DNA from: Bacillota bacterium
Lineage (GTDB): Bacteria; Bacillota; Clostridia; Acetivibrionales; DSM-1351
NCBI GenBank assembly: GCA_023426005.1
Contig: JAFABO010000234.1
Coordinates: forward strand, 1 to 46,403
Length of the DNA stretch: 46,403 nt
Direction of reading: 5' to 3'
The notes beneath the pieces are model-generated. The model did no database searches. It worked only from the letters and a program-made list of their open reading frames with translations, and was not told the origin of the DNA. Made by a program: the position numbers and the translations under genes. Within the stretch, counting starts at the first letter, position 1. Every line of letters begins with the position of its first letter. Of the stretch, positions 32,127 through 40,707 are shown piece by piece.

Positions 32127-33425
32127 CTGGATATTGATTTCACGGCTCAACTGGCGAAAAAGCTTAGTATGGCTATTCAAATTGAGACAACTGCAGAAAA
32201 AGGTTTTTTGCAAAAAAAGTTTTTTCAGTTTCGTGATTATTTAAAACGGGCATTTCCTCTTGTTCACAAATATCTTACCTGTACGGTTATTTTAGATGCC
32301 AGCCTGGTTTTTCACTGGAAAGGCGAAAAAAGCGATGCTCCGATGGTACTGCTGGCTCATATGGACGTAGTTCCGGCAGAAGAACCGCAGTTGTGGATGC
32401 ATCCGCCGTTTGAAGGATTTGTTGACGATGAATATATTTGGGGGCGGGGTGCAATAGATGACAAGCATCAGATCATCTTTCAGCTTGAAGCTGTAGAAAG
32501 GCTGCTTAAAACCGGTTTTTGCCCTCAACAGGATATCTATCTTTGTTATGGACATAATGAAGAGACAATGGAGAAGCCTTCCGGAGCTCAGGAAATAGTT
32601 AAATACCTGAAACAAAAAAACATTTGTGCCGGATTGGTTTTGGATGAGGGCGGAGGCGTTTTTGAGGGGACGATATTTGAAAGCTCCGATTATTATTCCT
32701 TTGTTTCACTGTGTGAGAAGGGTTACGCGGACATTCTATTGACAGCAGTATCTAAAGGAGGACATAGTAGTTCACCTTGCGGGAAAAGCGCCTTGAACCG
32801 TGTCACTGCCGCCGCGTGCCGTGCGGAGGATATGCTTGCCCGGACGAAGGTCACTGAGATCGTAAAACAATTGTTTCGTGGACATTCCTCATTAGCTGAC
32901 GAGTCGGAAATAATCCGGCAGCTTCAAAAAACCAGCGACGGAAGGGCCATGCTCCGATCAACGGTTGCCTTCACGATGGCGAAGGGAAGCGCAGCGCCCA
33001 ATATACTGCCACAGCAGGCAACTGCGGTACTGAATTGCCGGCTGCTGCACGGTGATACGGCTGGGAACCTGCTTGGACGAATACAAAAGCTTACTGCGCC
33101 TTACGGAGTTACAGCAAGCATTTTAAAAAGCAATGAGCCGTCTGAGATCTCGCGGTGGGACAGCAGTGCCGCATTGCTTGTAAGAGAGATCATATCGGGA
33201 GTGTTTCCCGATGCTGCGCCGTGTCCCAGCATGATGCTGGGCGGAAGTGATGCCAAATATTATTCGGAGATTTCAGAAAATATATTACGCTTTGTACCTA
33301 TAAGATTAACTCCGGAAGAAAAAAGCTGCATGCATGGAATAAATGAAAAAATTCCTCTGTCTGCACTTGAACCAGGTGTAATATTTTATCAGGAACTAAT
33401 GCGCAGGTATTCATTGCAATCGTGA
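32127..33425 (+). CDS. M20-family metallopeptidase, probable CTG start
   Basis: About 432 residues. Motifs are MVLLAHMDVVPAEE (metal-binding His and Asp), WGRGAIDDK, and HNEETMEKPSG with the catalytic Glu. Together with LDEGGGVFEGT they identify the M20 peptidase/deacylase family (carboxypeptidase-like, two zinc ions, cytosolic). The first ATG (32169) lies inside the conserved N-terminal helix and has no ribosome site. Upstream, GGAGGG at 32115-32120 stands six bases from an in-frame CTG at 32127, giving MDIDFTAQLAKKLSMAIQIE, which matches the family's usual beginning. Transcribed with the importer, it may trim an imported amide or peptide-linked substrate. Confidence 0.85.
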   Translation: MDIDFTAQLAKKLSMAIQIETTAEKGFLQKKFFQFRDYLKRAFPLVHKYLTCTVILDASLVFHWKGEKSDAPMVLLAHMDVVPAEEPQLWMHPPFEGFVDDEYIWGRGAIDDKHQIIFQLEAVERLLKTGFCPQQDIYLCYGHNEETMEKPSGAQEIVKYLKQKNICAGLVLDEGGGVFEGTIFESSDYYSFVSLCEKGYADILLTAVSKGGHSSSPCGKSALNRVTAAACRAEDMLARTKVTEIVKQLFRGHSSLADESEIIRQLQKTSDGRAMLRSTVAFTMAKGSAAPNILPQQATAVLNCRLLHGDTAGNLLGRIQKLTAPYGVTASILKSNEPSEISRWDSSAALLVREIISGVFPDAAPCPSMMLGGSDAKYYSEISENILRFVPIRLTPEEKSCMHGINEKIPLSALEPGVIFYQELMRRYSLQS

Positions 33426-33458
33426 TGAAGCCGGCAAATGAATGAGGGGGTATATGAG

Positions 33459-34253
33459 TTGGAAGAAAATCAATATGGATTGCAGGAAATCGCACATAAT
33501 ATTTATATTATAGAGGAATCCGATGTTTGCATTTATGTACTGATCGGCACTGAAAGTGCGGTGGTTATTGATACCGGCTACGGAAGCTTTAACCTTTACG
33601 AAGCTGTCAGGAAGCTGACGGACAAACCGCTCATAACAATCTGTACTCATGGACATCCTGACCACATTTTGGGCGCAGGATGTTTTGATGAAGTATACCT
33701 GAATGACAGGGATATTCCGGTGGCGGAGCTTTATGATGTGAGATATAAGAAGGAAGTAAAAGATCATATGCAGGAAAGATTCAGAATGAGTGATGCTCAA
33801 ATTGAACAGTGGGTATGTTCCAAACCGCCTAAAAAGGCTATAATTTATCCTGGGATGGTGTTTAATCTGGGCGGGTACTCGCTCGAAACAGTTGACCTTT
33901 GCGGACATACATACGGAAGCATTGGGCTTATTTGTAAAGAAGCCCGTATCCTTTTTTCCGGAGACGGCGTTATAGAACGAGCCTGGCTGCATCTGCCCGA
34001 GTCGGCCAGCGTTCAGCGGTATTATGATACGATTCAAATGCTTAATTGCAGAGAAAGTGAATTTGATAAAATATACACAGGGCATAAAAATGCACATAAG
34101 CCTGTCAGCTTTTTGAAGGAGCTTACCGGTTTACTGGAACTTGTCCTTGATGAGAAGAAGGGCACGCCAATCAGCACAGGGGCAGGAGACGGGTTGCTTG
34201 CAGGCGCGGCTGGATGTCAAATTATATTCAGAGCTGAACATATAACAGAATAG
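33459..34253 (+). CDS. MBL-fold metallo-hydrolase
   Basis: About 264 residues of the metallo-beta-lactamase fold, with the zinc-binding HxHxDH in CTHGHPDHILGAG, later His in LCGHTYGS, Asp in LFSGDGV, and C-terminal His in YTGHKNAH. The TTG at 33459 has GAGGGGG eight bases upstream and is preferred to the ATG at 33438, which has none. The substrate is unknown; lactonase, glyoxalase-II or phosphodiesterase activities all occur in this fold. It lies in the same transcript direction as the importer and peptidase. Confidence 0.85.
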   Translation: MEENQYGLQEIAHNIYIIEESDVCIYVLIGTESAVVIDTGYGSFNLYEAVRKLTDKPLITICTHGHPDHILGAGCFDEVYLNDRDIPVAELYDVRYKKEVKDHMQERFRMSDAQIEQWVCSKPPKKAIIYPGMVFNLGGYSLETVDLCGHTYGSIGLICKEARILFSGDGVIERAWLHLPESASVQRYYDTIQMLNCRESEFDKIYTGHKNAHKPVSFLKELTGLLELVLDEKKGTPISTGAGDGLLAGAAGCQIIFRAEHITE

Positions 34254-34328
34254 GGAAGAAAATTATTGTTCCTATAGTAAACCAACGGTGCAATGAGATG
34301 AATTTAAAAATTGAAATGGGGTGCTTAA

Positions 34329-35105
34329 ATGGCTTTGATTCATTGTGATTTTTTTTCTGAGGTACTGGGTATATCTACATCAATGTACGTGATTCTACCC
34401 CAGGCAACCGATACACAGATCGGGCTGCAAGGCAAAACGCGCAAGGGAAAACATCCTGTATTGTATTTACTCCATGGTTTATCGGATGATCATACAATTT
34501 GGTTGAGAAGGACTTCCATTGAGCGCTACGTGGCTCCTCTCGGAGTTGCTGTTGTCATGCCTGCAGTAAACAGGAGCTTTTATACGGATATGGCATATGG
34601 ATACCGGTATTGGACCTTTATCAGTGAAGAATTACCAATGCTGGCGAGATCCTTTTTCCCCTTATCAGCTGAAAGAGAAGATAATTTTGTTGCCGGACTT
34701 TCTATGGGTGGGTATGGCGCATTCAAGCTTGGTTTGCGATGCCCTGATAAGTTCTGCGCAGCAGCAAGCTTATCAGGATGTTTTGATTTAAGCAATCTGG
34801 ATGAGCATTTCCACGAAGAGCTGCAAAACATTTTTGGTGACAGTAAAAAAATGAAGGGCAGCGAGAACGATCTTTTTTATCTGGCTGAAAAATTAGCCGG
34901 ATCGCAGGGCTTGAAGCCAAAACTATATCAATGCTGCGGTACGGAGGACTCCCTTAATGCAGAAAACCTCAGATTCTTCGATTTCTGCAAAAAGCTTCAT
35001 TTGGATCTGACATATGAAGAAGAACCAGGCGATCATGAATGGGGATATTGGGATAAAAAGATCCAGCGTGTTCTGGAATGGCTGCCAATAAGTCAAAAAG
35101 GCTAA
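34329..35105 (+). CDS. EstA-like alpha/beta hydrolase (acetyl/tributyrin esterase)
   Basis: 258 residues of the esterase D / EstA family (COG0627). The nucleophile elbow is GLSMGG (Ser catalytic), the oxyanion region is YLLHGLSDDHTIW, and the final His lies in EEPGDHEWGYWD. Such enzymes remove acetyl or other acyl groups, often from sugars such as acetylated xylo-oligosaccharides. There is no signal peptide, so it acts on imported substrate. It is the last gene of the carbohydrate region, before a decayed IS fragment. Confidence 0.88.
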   Translation: MALIHCDFFSEVLGISTSMYVILPQATDTQIGLQGKTRKGKHPVLYLLHGLSDDHTIWLRRTSIERYVAPLGVAVVMPAVNRSFYTDMAYGYRYWTFISEELPMLARSFFPLSAEREDNFVAGLSMGGYGAFKLGLRCPDKFCAAASLSGCFDLSNLDEHFHEELQNIFGDSKKMKGSENDLFYLAEKLAGSQGLKPKLYQCCGTEDSLNAENLRFFDFCKKLHLDLTYEEEPGDHEWGYWDKKIQRVLEWLPISQKG

Positions 35106-35149
35106 AATGAAAATAGCCAAACAGGGTGTAAACTATATGGAAAAGAATA

Positions 35150-35360
35150 GAGGCCCACTATTTATTGTGTAAAGGCAAAGAAAAAGCAACGGCCGGACTG
35201 GGGCTTGGTTTCCATGCGTACAATATGGGAAGAGCAATCAATATGGTGGGAGTAAAGAAGTTAATTGAAGCAATGTAGATAATCCTCCTTAATTTCGCAT
35301 AAAATTCAAAATAGCACTGGACTTGAAAATTTTCTTTCAAATCCAGTGCTATTTTTCTTG
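35150..35360 (+). mobile_element. IS1182-family remnant: transposase C-terminus and IS end
   Basis: Codons up to the TAG at 35276-35278 encode a transposase tail (CKGKEKATAGLGLGFHAYN, then INMVGVKKLIEAM), nearly the same as the tail of the transposase at 40.8 kb. It is followed by about 80 bases of matching noncoding sequence ending in the likely terminal repeat AAATCCAGTGCTATTTTTCTT. The rest of the element is gone. It is in inverted orientation to the copy at 40.7-41.8 kb. Confidence 0.8.
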
Positions 35361-35369
35361 TTTAAACGC

Positions 35370-35398
35370 CTAAAAGCCTGATAAAATCAGGCTTTTAG
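35370..35398 (-). terminator. Terminator of tRNA-Ser(GGA)
   Basis: A 13-bp perfect stem (CTAAAAGCCTGAT/ATCAGGCTTTTAG) follows the tRNA on the minus strand. It is identical in sequence, on the other strand, to the terminator at 40668-40698. Confidence 0.82.
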
Positions 35399-35407
35399 AG
35401 CAAATTT

Positions 35408-35498
35408 TGGCGGAGAGAGAGAGATTCGAACTCTCGGAGCCTTTAACAGCTCACACGATTTCCAGTCGTGCGCCTTAGACCAGCTCAGCCATCTCTCC
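35408..35498 (-). tRNA. tRNA-Ser (anticodon GGA)
   Basis: A 91-nt class II tRNA on the minus strand with a long variable arm. The acceptor GGAGAGA pairs with TCTCTCC, then G and an encoded CCA. The anticodon stem-loop CGACTGGAAATCG carries GGA, reading UCC/UCU serine codons. Confidence 0.95.
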
Positions 35499-35535
35499 AC
35501 ATAAAATATTCAATTCAGCCTTAAGCCGCTTTTAT

Positions 35536-35564
35536 ATTTTACATTACACCATGGTACTTGTCAA
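35536..35564 (-). promoter_or_regulatory. Promoter of tRNA-Ser(GGA)
   Basis: On the minus strand, TTGACA (35559-35564), a 17-base spacer and TAAAAT (35536-35541) lie about 40 bases upstream of the tRNA. Confidence 0.8.
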
Positions 35565-35695
35565 CAACAAACTGCCAATAATCATCTATAGCCTCACTTA
35601 TAGGCAGAACGTTCCTCCTGACACATGTATTGACAGTGTAATTAAGCCCGGTTAGGTATACAATATAGTTATGAAATACCCTTAACAATAAATTT

Positions 35696-35723
35696 AGCCG
35701 GCTGGATGGCCGGCTGCTTTTTT
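35696..35723. terminator. Hairpin terminator downstream of the HD-GYP gene
   Basis: The stem AGCCGGC (35696-35702) / GCCGGCT (35709-35715), with a T6 run on the + strand side and AAATTT on the other, lies just beyond the 3' end of the minus-strand HD-GYP gene. The T run faces the + direction, so the served direction is uncertain. Confidence 0.5.
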
Positions 35724-35772
35724 ATTCCTTTCCGGTTGTCTGCCAATACAACTCGCGTTATGTAAACAGGAA

Positions 35773-37077
35773 TTATTTATTATGTTTGCATAACTGTAAT
35801 TGGGCATTTACAAAATCGTATTGGCTATTCAATACTTCGTGGCAGCTAAGAAAGATATTTTCCTGTGAAATTTTTCGTATTTCATTTATTTCCTCAAGAT
35901 TTTTATACAGGCAAGTCTTTACATCCGGATCCAGGCCCTTTGTATTCATTATGATATCAATGGCGGCGTCCACAGATAATGCACGTCGATAGGGCCTTTC
36001 TTCGGTCAGTGCCGTAAACATATCACTTATGGCCAGTATTCTTGAACCCAAATCAAGCTCATCGGCCTTCAGTCTGAAGGGATATCCGGAACCATCCAGT
36101 TTTTCATGGTGAAAGGCCGCCCAGTTTCGGACTTTGCCAAGGCCTGGTATGGAATCTATAATTCTGTATGTATGGTATGTATGAGTTTTAATAATATTGT
36201 ACTCATGCTTGTCAAGGGGCCCCGGTTTTTCCAGAATCCTTTCAGATATGGCCAGTTTGCCAAGATCATGCATCAGGCCCGCACAATGCATGAGCTCACA
36301 GTCTTCTTTGATGAAGCCCAGCTTTGAAGCAAGACTGCTCGCACTGGTTGCAACTCCGATTGAATGGGTAGCAGTAAATTTGCTTCTGAAGTCGATTATT
36401 CTATGTGCTACGTTGGCGAACTCCAACAAACTCTTGTTGTTCAATGTTACCAAATAGGAAGACATTTCATTCTTGATCAGCTCATCAAGGTAGGGGTTGA
36501 CAAGATCAAACCAAAAATATGGCTTGGGTGCAAGAGTTTCAAATGCTTCCACAACTTCCGGCATAAACATTGTACCTTTGCATCTTTCAACATGGTTTAG
36601 GATGAATTTTCTCTGATCCAGGATTTCCTTATTCCTATTGATGAGTATATCAATTCTGTCAGCCAGGTGAAGTACATGGCTGGCCACAGGTATTTCATAA
36701 GTATCAAGATGTCCTTCATTCTGTTCTTCCCAAAAGATGTGATGGAACTTGATTATCTCAGCGGCAGCTTTCAATTCCTCAGAGTCACTGAGGATAAACC
36801 AACCCTTATAGCCATGGGAATGTCTCTGTATAACCGAATTTCCGTAATCAAATTCAAAAAGGGAGTTTCTTTCCGAAATGTTGACAGCACCACAGTCATG
36901 AAGCAGGCTTGCCAAAACGATATCTTTCAGCTCCCGGTCTGAAAAATTCAATTGCTTTGCTATACTGAATGCTATATATGTGACCCGCTTGTGATGATTA
37001 GTCAAACTTCGGTCAATTAAATCAATTGCGCCTGAGAGGGATAAAACCATATTTATAATTGGAATTTGAAGATCCAT
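35773..37077 (-). CDS. Tandem HD-domain / HD-GYP phosphohydrolase
   Basis: 434 residues with two HD regions. The first has NHHKRVTYIAFSIAK and LLHDCGAVN; the second has LMHDLGKLAISERIL, THTYHTYRIID, HHEKLDGSGYP (the GYP motif) and a following AISDMFTALTEERPYR. The second domain has all features of HD-GYP cyclic-di-GMP phosphodiesterases. The first retains HD and an H-to-Y-rich segment but no clear GYP, so it may be regulatory. There is no membrane segment. The ATG has AAGGTGA upstream. It likely works in second-messenger turnover, perhaps motility or sporulation. Confidence 0.88.
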   Translation of the reverse strand: MDLQIPIINMVLSLSGAIDLIDRSLTNHHKRVTYIAFSIAKQLNFSDRELKDIVLASLLHDCGAVNISERNSLFEFDYGNSVIQRHSHGYKGWFILSDSEELKAAAEIIKFHHIFWEEQNEGHLDTYEIPVASHVLHLADRIDILINRNKEILDQRKFILNHVERCKGTMFMPEVVEAFETLAPKPYFWFDLVNPYLDELIKNEMSSYLVTLNNKSLLEFANVAHRIIDFRSKFTATHSIGVATSASSLASKLGFIKEDCELMHCAGLMHDLGKLAISERILEKPGPLDKHEYNIIKTHTYHTYRIIDSIPGLGKVRNWAAFHHEKLDGSGYPFRLKADELDLGSRILAISDMFTALTEERPYRRALSVDAAIDIIMNTKGLDPDVKTCLYKNLEEINEIRKISQENIFLSCHEVLNSQYDFVNAQLQLCKHNK

Positions 37078-37431
37078 TTTATCACCTTCTATACCTTTAT
37101 ATATTAATTTACGACATAATCTAAAATTATTTTACTATAAACTAATTACATTTGGAATGAAATTTAAGGTGAAATATCCATAAAAATGCTGGATTATAGA
37201 TGGTAAAGTTGTATATACAGGTTTTGTGTATTTTCTCCGATATAATACATTTAAGGGTATGGATTCCAAGTTGTGACTTCTATGATACCATCAGTCACTA
37301 TTTTTTAACATATTTTACACTTTAATATTGCAAATTCTACATCTTTCTTCAAATAACCTATAAACTTTAATCAAAATATTTCGTATAATTTATATTAATA
37401 GCTGAGTGGATAGTGACAGGGGGGAATCCGG
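37078..37431. other. Divergent AT-rich intergenic region
   Basis: The region lies between the HD-GYP gene and the CmpB-like gene. It has a TATAAT at 37241-37246 facing right, without a convincing -35, and the hairpin noted at 37273. No coding sequence is supported. Confidence 0.5.
37273..37306 (+). terminator. Leader terminator or attenuator candidate
   Basis: A short stem GTGACT/AGTCAC (37273-37278, 37293-37298) is followed by TATTTTTTAA. It lies 125 bases before the CmpB-like gene and downstream of a TATAAT, so it could end a short leader RNA. Confidence 0.4.
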
Positions 37432-38373
37432 TTGCAGGAAGTGGAAAAACTGTTTGTTTATTTTACCATATACAGCTTTATTGGATGGTTTTGTGAATTT
37501 ATATTCTGTTCCTTTTTATCAAAGAGAATTGTAAACAGAGGTTTCCTGGCGGGACCGGTGTGTCCTGTATACGGTTTTGGAGCTCTTTTTATTATATGGC
37601 TGCTGGGACCTGTAGCCTTCAGCTTGCCGTTCATTTTTATAACCGGTATGGTGATTACAAGCATTGTTGAGTATATAACAGGCTGGCTGCTTGAGACTTT
37701 TTTCGGAACAAGATGGTGGGATTACAGTCATAAGAGGTTTAATATGAAAGGCCGGGTATGCCTGGAAAATTCCATTTGTTTTGGGATGATGGGTGTCCTG
37801 CTGATAGAGGCCATTCATCCAATAACGGTAAAGCTGGTTGGGAACATACCATCTTTTTATTTAATGATTATAAATATTTTATTGGTTGTGGTCTTTATCA
37901 TGGATAGCATTTTTACACTTAATACGCTGGTAAATCTTAACGAGCGGCTCAGAAAACTATATGAATTTACAGAAGAACTCCGTAAGAATACCGATATTCA
38001 GGAGTGGTTCAATGAGCGGGAATTCCTGAAAAGCTTTGAAAAGCTGAAAATGATCATAGAAGAAGGCAAGGCCGGTTTAAATCAAAAGATAGGAATAGGA
38101 AGAACAAGTCTTAATAATAAACTGGAGGAAAGTAGGGCAAATATAAATCATATAATTGAAGAGAGCAAAACTGGTCTTAACCAGAAGCTTGAGGAAAATA
38201 GACTGGAACTGAATAAAAAGTTGAGGGAAAAGTTTGAGTCCCTCACTGCCAAAAGAGGCAGCGGGCACAGGATAATCAAAGCTTTTCCTGGAATGCGCAG
38301 TGTCAGGTATAACGTGCAGCTGGGTCATTTGAAGGAAGTTCTAAAAGAATTGAAACAAAAGGTGACTAAGTAA
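37432..38373 (+). CDS. CmpB-like (putative ABC transporter permease, type IV) membrane protein with coiled-coil tail
   Basis: 313 residues. The N-terminal half has four or five membrane helices and the family start FVYFTIYSFIGWFCEFIFCS and RGFLAGPVCPVYGFGA, followed by WWDYSHKRFNMKGRVCLENS, all typical of the ABC_trans_CmpB (DUF1113) family. Its transport role is not established. The C-terminal 110 residues form a highly charged helix with an internal repeat of about 16-18 residues (forms of SKTGLNQKLEENR), probably a coiled coil. The TTG start lies nine bases after GGGGGG. It appears monocistronic. Confidence 0.8.
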   Translation: MQEVEKLFVYFTIYSFIGWFCEFIFCSFLSKRIVNRGFLAGPVCPVYGFGALFIIWLLGPVAFSLPFIFITGMVITSIVEYITGWLLETFFGTRWWDYSHKRFNMKGRVCLENSICFGMMGVLLIEAIHPITVKLVGNIPSFYLMIINILLVVVFIMDSIFTLNTLVNLNERLRKLYEFTEELRKNTDIQEWFNEREFLKSFEKLKMIIEEGKAGLNQKIGIGRTSLNNKLEESRANINHIIEESKTGLNQKLEENRLELNKKLREKFESLTAKRGSGHRIIKAFPGMRSVRYNVQLGHLKEVLKELKQKVTK

Positions 38374-38476
38374 GAAGTGGTTGATATTAAAAGCACATGT
38401 TAAAAAATACGAAAATAACATATAAAAGTTCCTGCTGTTACGGGCCTGTAAATATGCAGGTCTTTTATGTTTTTTA

Positions 38477-38505
38477 TTGACAGAGCTGTTACTGATGTAT
38501 ATACT
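38477..38505 (+). promoter_or_regulatory. Promoter of the GntR-ABC operon
   Basis: TTGACA (38477-38482), a 17-base spacer and TATACT (38500-38505) form a strong sigma-A promoter overlapped by the operator below. Confidence 0.85.
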
Positions 38506-38537
38506 GTATATGTAACACACATAACAGTATATACATC
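38494..38537. promoter_or_regulatory. Operator: 14-bp inverted repeat over the -10 and start
   Basis: Arms GATGTATATACTGT (38494-38507) and ACAGTATATACATC (38524-38537) are perfectly inverted with a 16-base spacer, which itself has TATGT/ACATA symmetry. The left arm covers the -10 box. This is the expected place for the YtrA-like GntR repressor encoded next to repress its own operon. Confidence 0.8.
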
Positions 38538-38555
38538 CGAACGGGGAGGGTATAA

Positions 38556-38939
38556 GTGAAAATTATTATTTCAAATACTTCGGGTATACCTATTTATGAG
38601 CAGATAAAAGAGCAGATCAAAAGTGCTATTCTTTTGGGGGAGGTGGAAGAGAATGAACTTCTGCCTTCCTTGCGCCAGCTGGCCAGAGACCTGAAAATAA
38701 GCGTTCTTACCACAACCAGAGCATATACCGAACTGGAGCAGGAGGGGTATGTGACAAATGTTCAGGGAAAGGGCTGCTATGTTATGGGAAGGGGTTCTGA
38801 ATTAATCCGTGAACAACTGCTAAGAGAAATAGAGGATAATCTGATTTTGGCGATTAAATCAGCAAAAAGGGCGGGGGTATCGGAGGAAGAACTTATAAAA
38901 ATGATTAAAATACTTATGGAGGAGGATGTAGATGAGTAA
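38556..38939 (+). CDS. GntR-family repressor, YtrA-like
   Basis: 127 residues. The N-terminal winged helix of GntR type (IYEQIKEQIKSAILLGEVEE, LPSLRQLARDLKISVLTTTR, GYVTNVQGKGCYV) is followed by only about 50 helical residues, the short layout of the YtrA subfamily. The GTG start has GGAGGG six bases upstream. It overlaps the ABC ATPase gene by eight bases. With the palindromic promoter in front, it should be an autorepressor released by a cell-envelope or antibiotic signal, as is known for YtrA operons. Confidence 0.93.
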   Translation: MKIIISNTSGIPIYEQIKEQIKSAILLGEVEENELLPSLRQLARDLKISVLTTTRAYTELEQEGYVTNVQGKGCYVMGRGSELIREQLLREIEDNLILAIKSAKRAGVSEEELIKMIKILMEEDVDE

Positions 38940-39798
38940 TGTTAATGTTATAGAAATAGATGGCCTTTGTAAAAATTATCATAAGTTTAAGCTGAAAGAT
39001 ATAAGCTTTTCATTGCCAGAAGGTTATATCATGGGGCTCATAGGGCCAAATGGGGCGGGCAAAACTACAACCATAAAACTTATGCTCAACATGATAAAAA
39101 AGTCAGGCGGGGATATAAAAATTTTTGGTCTGGACAGTATTAACGACCAGGGCAGGATCAAGGAAAACGTAGGTGCTGTATTCGATTCCAGTTATTTTGT
39201 ACAGGATTGGAAAGTTAAGCAGGTAGAAAAATCAATTGGCATCTTTTATTCAACCTGGGATAGCAAAAAGTTTCAGAATATGATTAAAAACTTTGGTCTG
39301 GATCAAAATAAAAAGGTTAAAGAACTTTCCCGGGGAATGCAGATGAAATTAATGGTGGCCTGCGCCTTGTCTCACGATGCCAGGCTGCTGATTCTTGATG
39401 AGCCCACCAGTGGGCTGGATCCTGTGGCCAGAGATGAATTTCTTGACATTTTATCGGAATTTATTCAGGACGGTAAAAGAAGTGTACTGTTTTCTACCCA
39501 TATAACCTCTGATTTGGATAAGATTGCAGATTATATTACGTTTATAAATAATGGTAATTTATTTTACACCGGAGCCAAGGATGATTTTATAGACGGTTTC
39601 AGAATGGTCAAGGGGGGCAAAAATGATCTCGGTATTGAACAGGAAAGGAAGCTTATGGGTATAAGAAAGTATTCAACAGGCTTTGAAGGATTGATTAAGG
39701 CTAGTGATATCAGGAGCTTTAGCAACATGAGCTGTGAACCTGTTTCAATAGACGATATTATTATTTTTACCAGCAAAGGAGGCAGTAATAATGAATAA
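38932..39798 (+). CDS. ABC transporter ATP-binding protein (YtrB-like)
   Basis: 288 residues. Walker A is GPNGAGKTT, the signature is the degenerate LSRGMQMKL, Walker B is LLILDEPTSGLDP, and the switch His is in FSTHIT. The LSRGM form is usual for ABC-2 export ATPases of the YtrB/BcrA type. It is translationally coupled to the GntR gene before and to the permease after (eight-base overlap). Confidence 0.93.
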   Translation: MSNVNVIEIDGLCKNYHKFKLKDISFSLPEGYIMGLIGPNGAGKTTTIKLMLNMIKKSGGDIKIFGLDSINDQGRIKENVGAVFDSSYFVQDWKVKQVEKSIGIFYSTWDSKKFQNMIKNFGLDQNKKVKELSRGMQMKLMVACALSHDARLLILDEPTSGLDPVARDEFLDILSEFIQDGKRSVLFSTHITSDLDKIADYITFINNGNLFYTGAKDDFIDGFRMVKGGKNDLGIEQERKLMGIRKYSTGFEGLIKASDIRSFSNMSCEPVSIDDIIIFTSKGGSNNE

Positions 39799-40447
39799 TG
39801 TTATAAAAATGATAAAACTTGATATTTCGTTAATCAAACCATATTCCAAATCGCTGCTGATAGTTTTTCTGGTTCCGTTGATCGTAATATCCGGCACACA
39901 GGATATAATTTCTGGAATAATATTTTGTATGAGTATTATGGCAATGACTTCAAGCTATACCTTTTCCATAGCTGAGAAAAACGATCTGAACAGGCTTTAT
40001 GGATTACTGCCCGTGACCAAAAGAGATATTGTAACAGGCAGATATATGTTCTCAGCACTTATAGGAGTTATTGCTGTTTTATACGGAGTAATAATTAATG
40101 CCGTAGTTCTGACACTTACAAAAAAATCATTTTCATATCAGGATACGGTAATAGCAGTAAGTGTGGGATTGATTCTGTATACATTGTTTACGGCGATACA
40201 ACTGCCGGGACTTTTCAAGTTTGGTGCCATTAAAGGCAGATTTATTACTTTCATACCTTTTTTAGGAATATTCCTGGTCGGGGTTATAGCTAAGGGCGTC
40301 GATCTGGAAAATCTTCAGAAAATTCCCGATATTGCCGTATTAAATAATGTCTCCGCCTTTTTTGCGGTCTCAATTTTGCTGGATATTATAATATATGGCA
40401 TTTCAATGGGATTTACTCAGAAATTGTATGATGGAATGGAACTATAG
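39791..40447 (+). CDS. ABC-2 transporter permease
   Basis: 218 residues with six membrane helices; the segment SIAEKNDLNRLYGLLPVTKR between helices 2 and 3 is typical of the ABC2_membrane_5 family. It should form a small export complex with the preceding ATPase. The ATG lies seven bases after AGGAGG. It is the last gene of the operon. Confidence 0.88.
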   Translation: MNNVIKMIKLDISLIKPYSKSLLIVFLVPLIVISGTQDIISGIIFCMSIMAMTSSYTFSIAEKNDLNRLYGLLPVTKRDIVTGRYMFSALIGVIAVLYGVIINAVVLTLTKKSFSYQDTVIAVSVGLILYTLFTAIQLPGLFKFGAIKGRFITFIPFLGIFLVGVIAKGVDLENLQKIPDIAVLNNVSAFFAVSILLDIIIYGISMGFTQKLYDGMEL

Positions 40448-40481
40448 CATTTTCCTGGAAGATTATGGAAAAATAAAAAAC

Positions 40482-40510
40482 TTGAAACACTGCGGTTTTC
40501 CGTGTAGAAT
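40482..40510 (+). promoter_or_regulatory. Promoter of tRNA-Ser(CGA)
   Basis: TTGAAA (40482-40487), 17 bases and TAGAAT (40505-40510) lie 60 bases upstream of the tRNA. A 10-bp inverted repeat GCTGAAGTTA/TAACTTCAGC (40518-40527, 40554-40563) sits between the promoter and the tRNA and would fold in the precursor's 5' leader. Confidence 0.65.
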
Positions 40511-40570
40511 AATATATGCTGAAGTTAGTTGTTGAGATACTATATATAAAAAATAACTTCAGCTAACCTT

Positions 40571-40659
40571 GGAGAGGTATCGAAGTGGTCATAACGGGGC
40601 TGACTCGAAATCAGTTTGTCGGAAACGGCACGCGGGTTCGAATCCCGCCCTCTCCGCCA
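40571..40659 (+). tRNA. tRNA-Ser (anticodon CGA)
   Basis: An 89-nt class II tRNA. The acceptor GGAGAGG pairs with CCTCTCC, then G and an encoded CCA. The anticodon loop CTCGAAA carries CGA, reading UCG serine codons, and a long variable arm follows. Confidence 0.95.
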
Positions 40660-40667
40660 CAATTTGT

Positions 40668-40698
40668 CCTAAAAGCCTGATTTTATCAGGCTTTTAGG
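40668..40698 (+). terminator. Terminator of tRNA-Ser(CGA)
   Basis: A 13-14-bp stem (CCTAAAAGCCTGAT/TCAGGCTTTTAGG), then GCGTTTT. It is identical to the terminator of the other tRNA-Ser gene in inverted orientation. Confidence 0.85.
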
Positions 40699-40707
40699 CG
40701 TTTTCAC

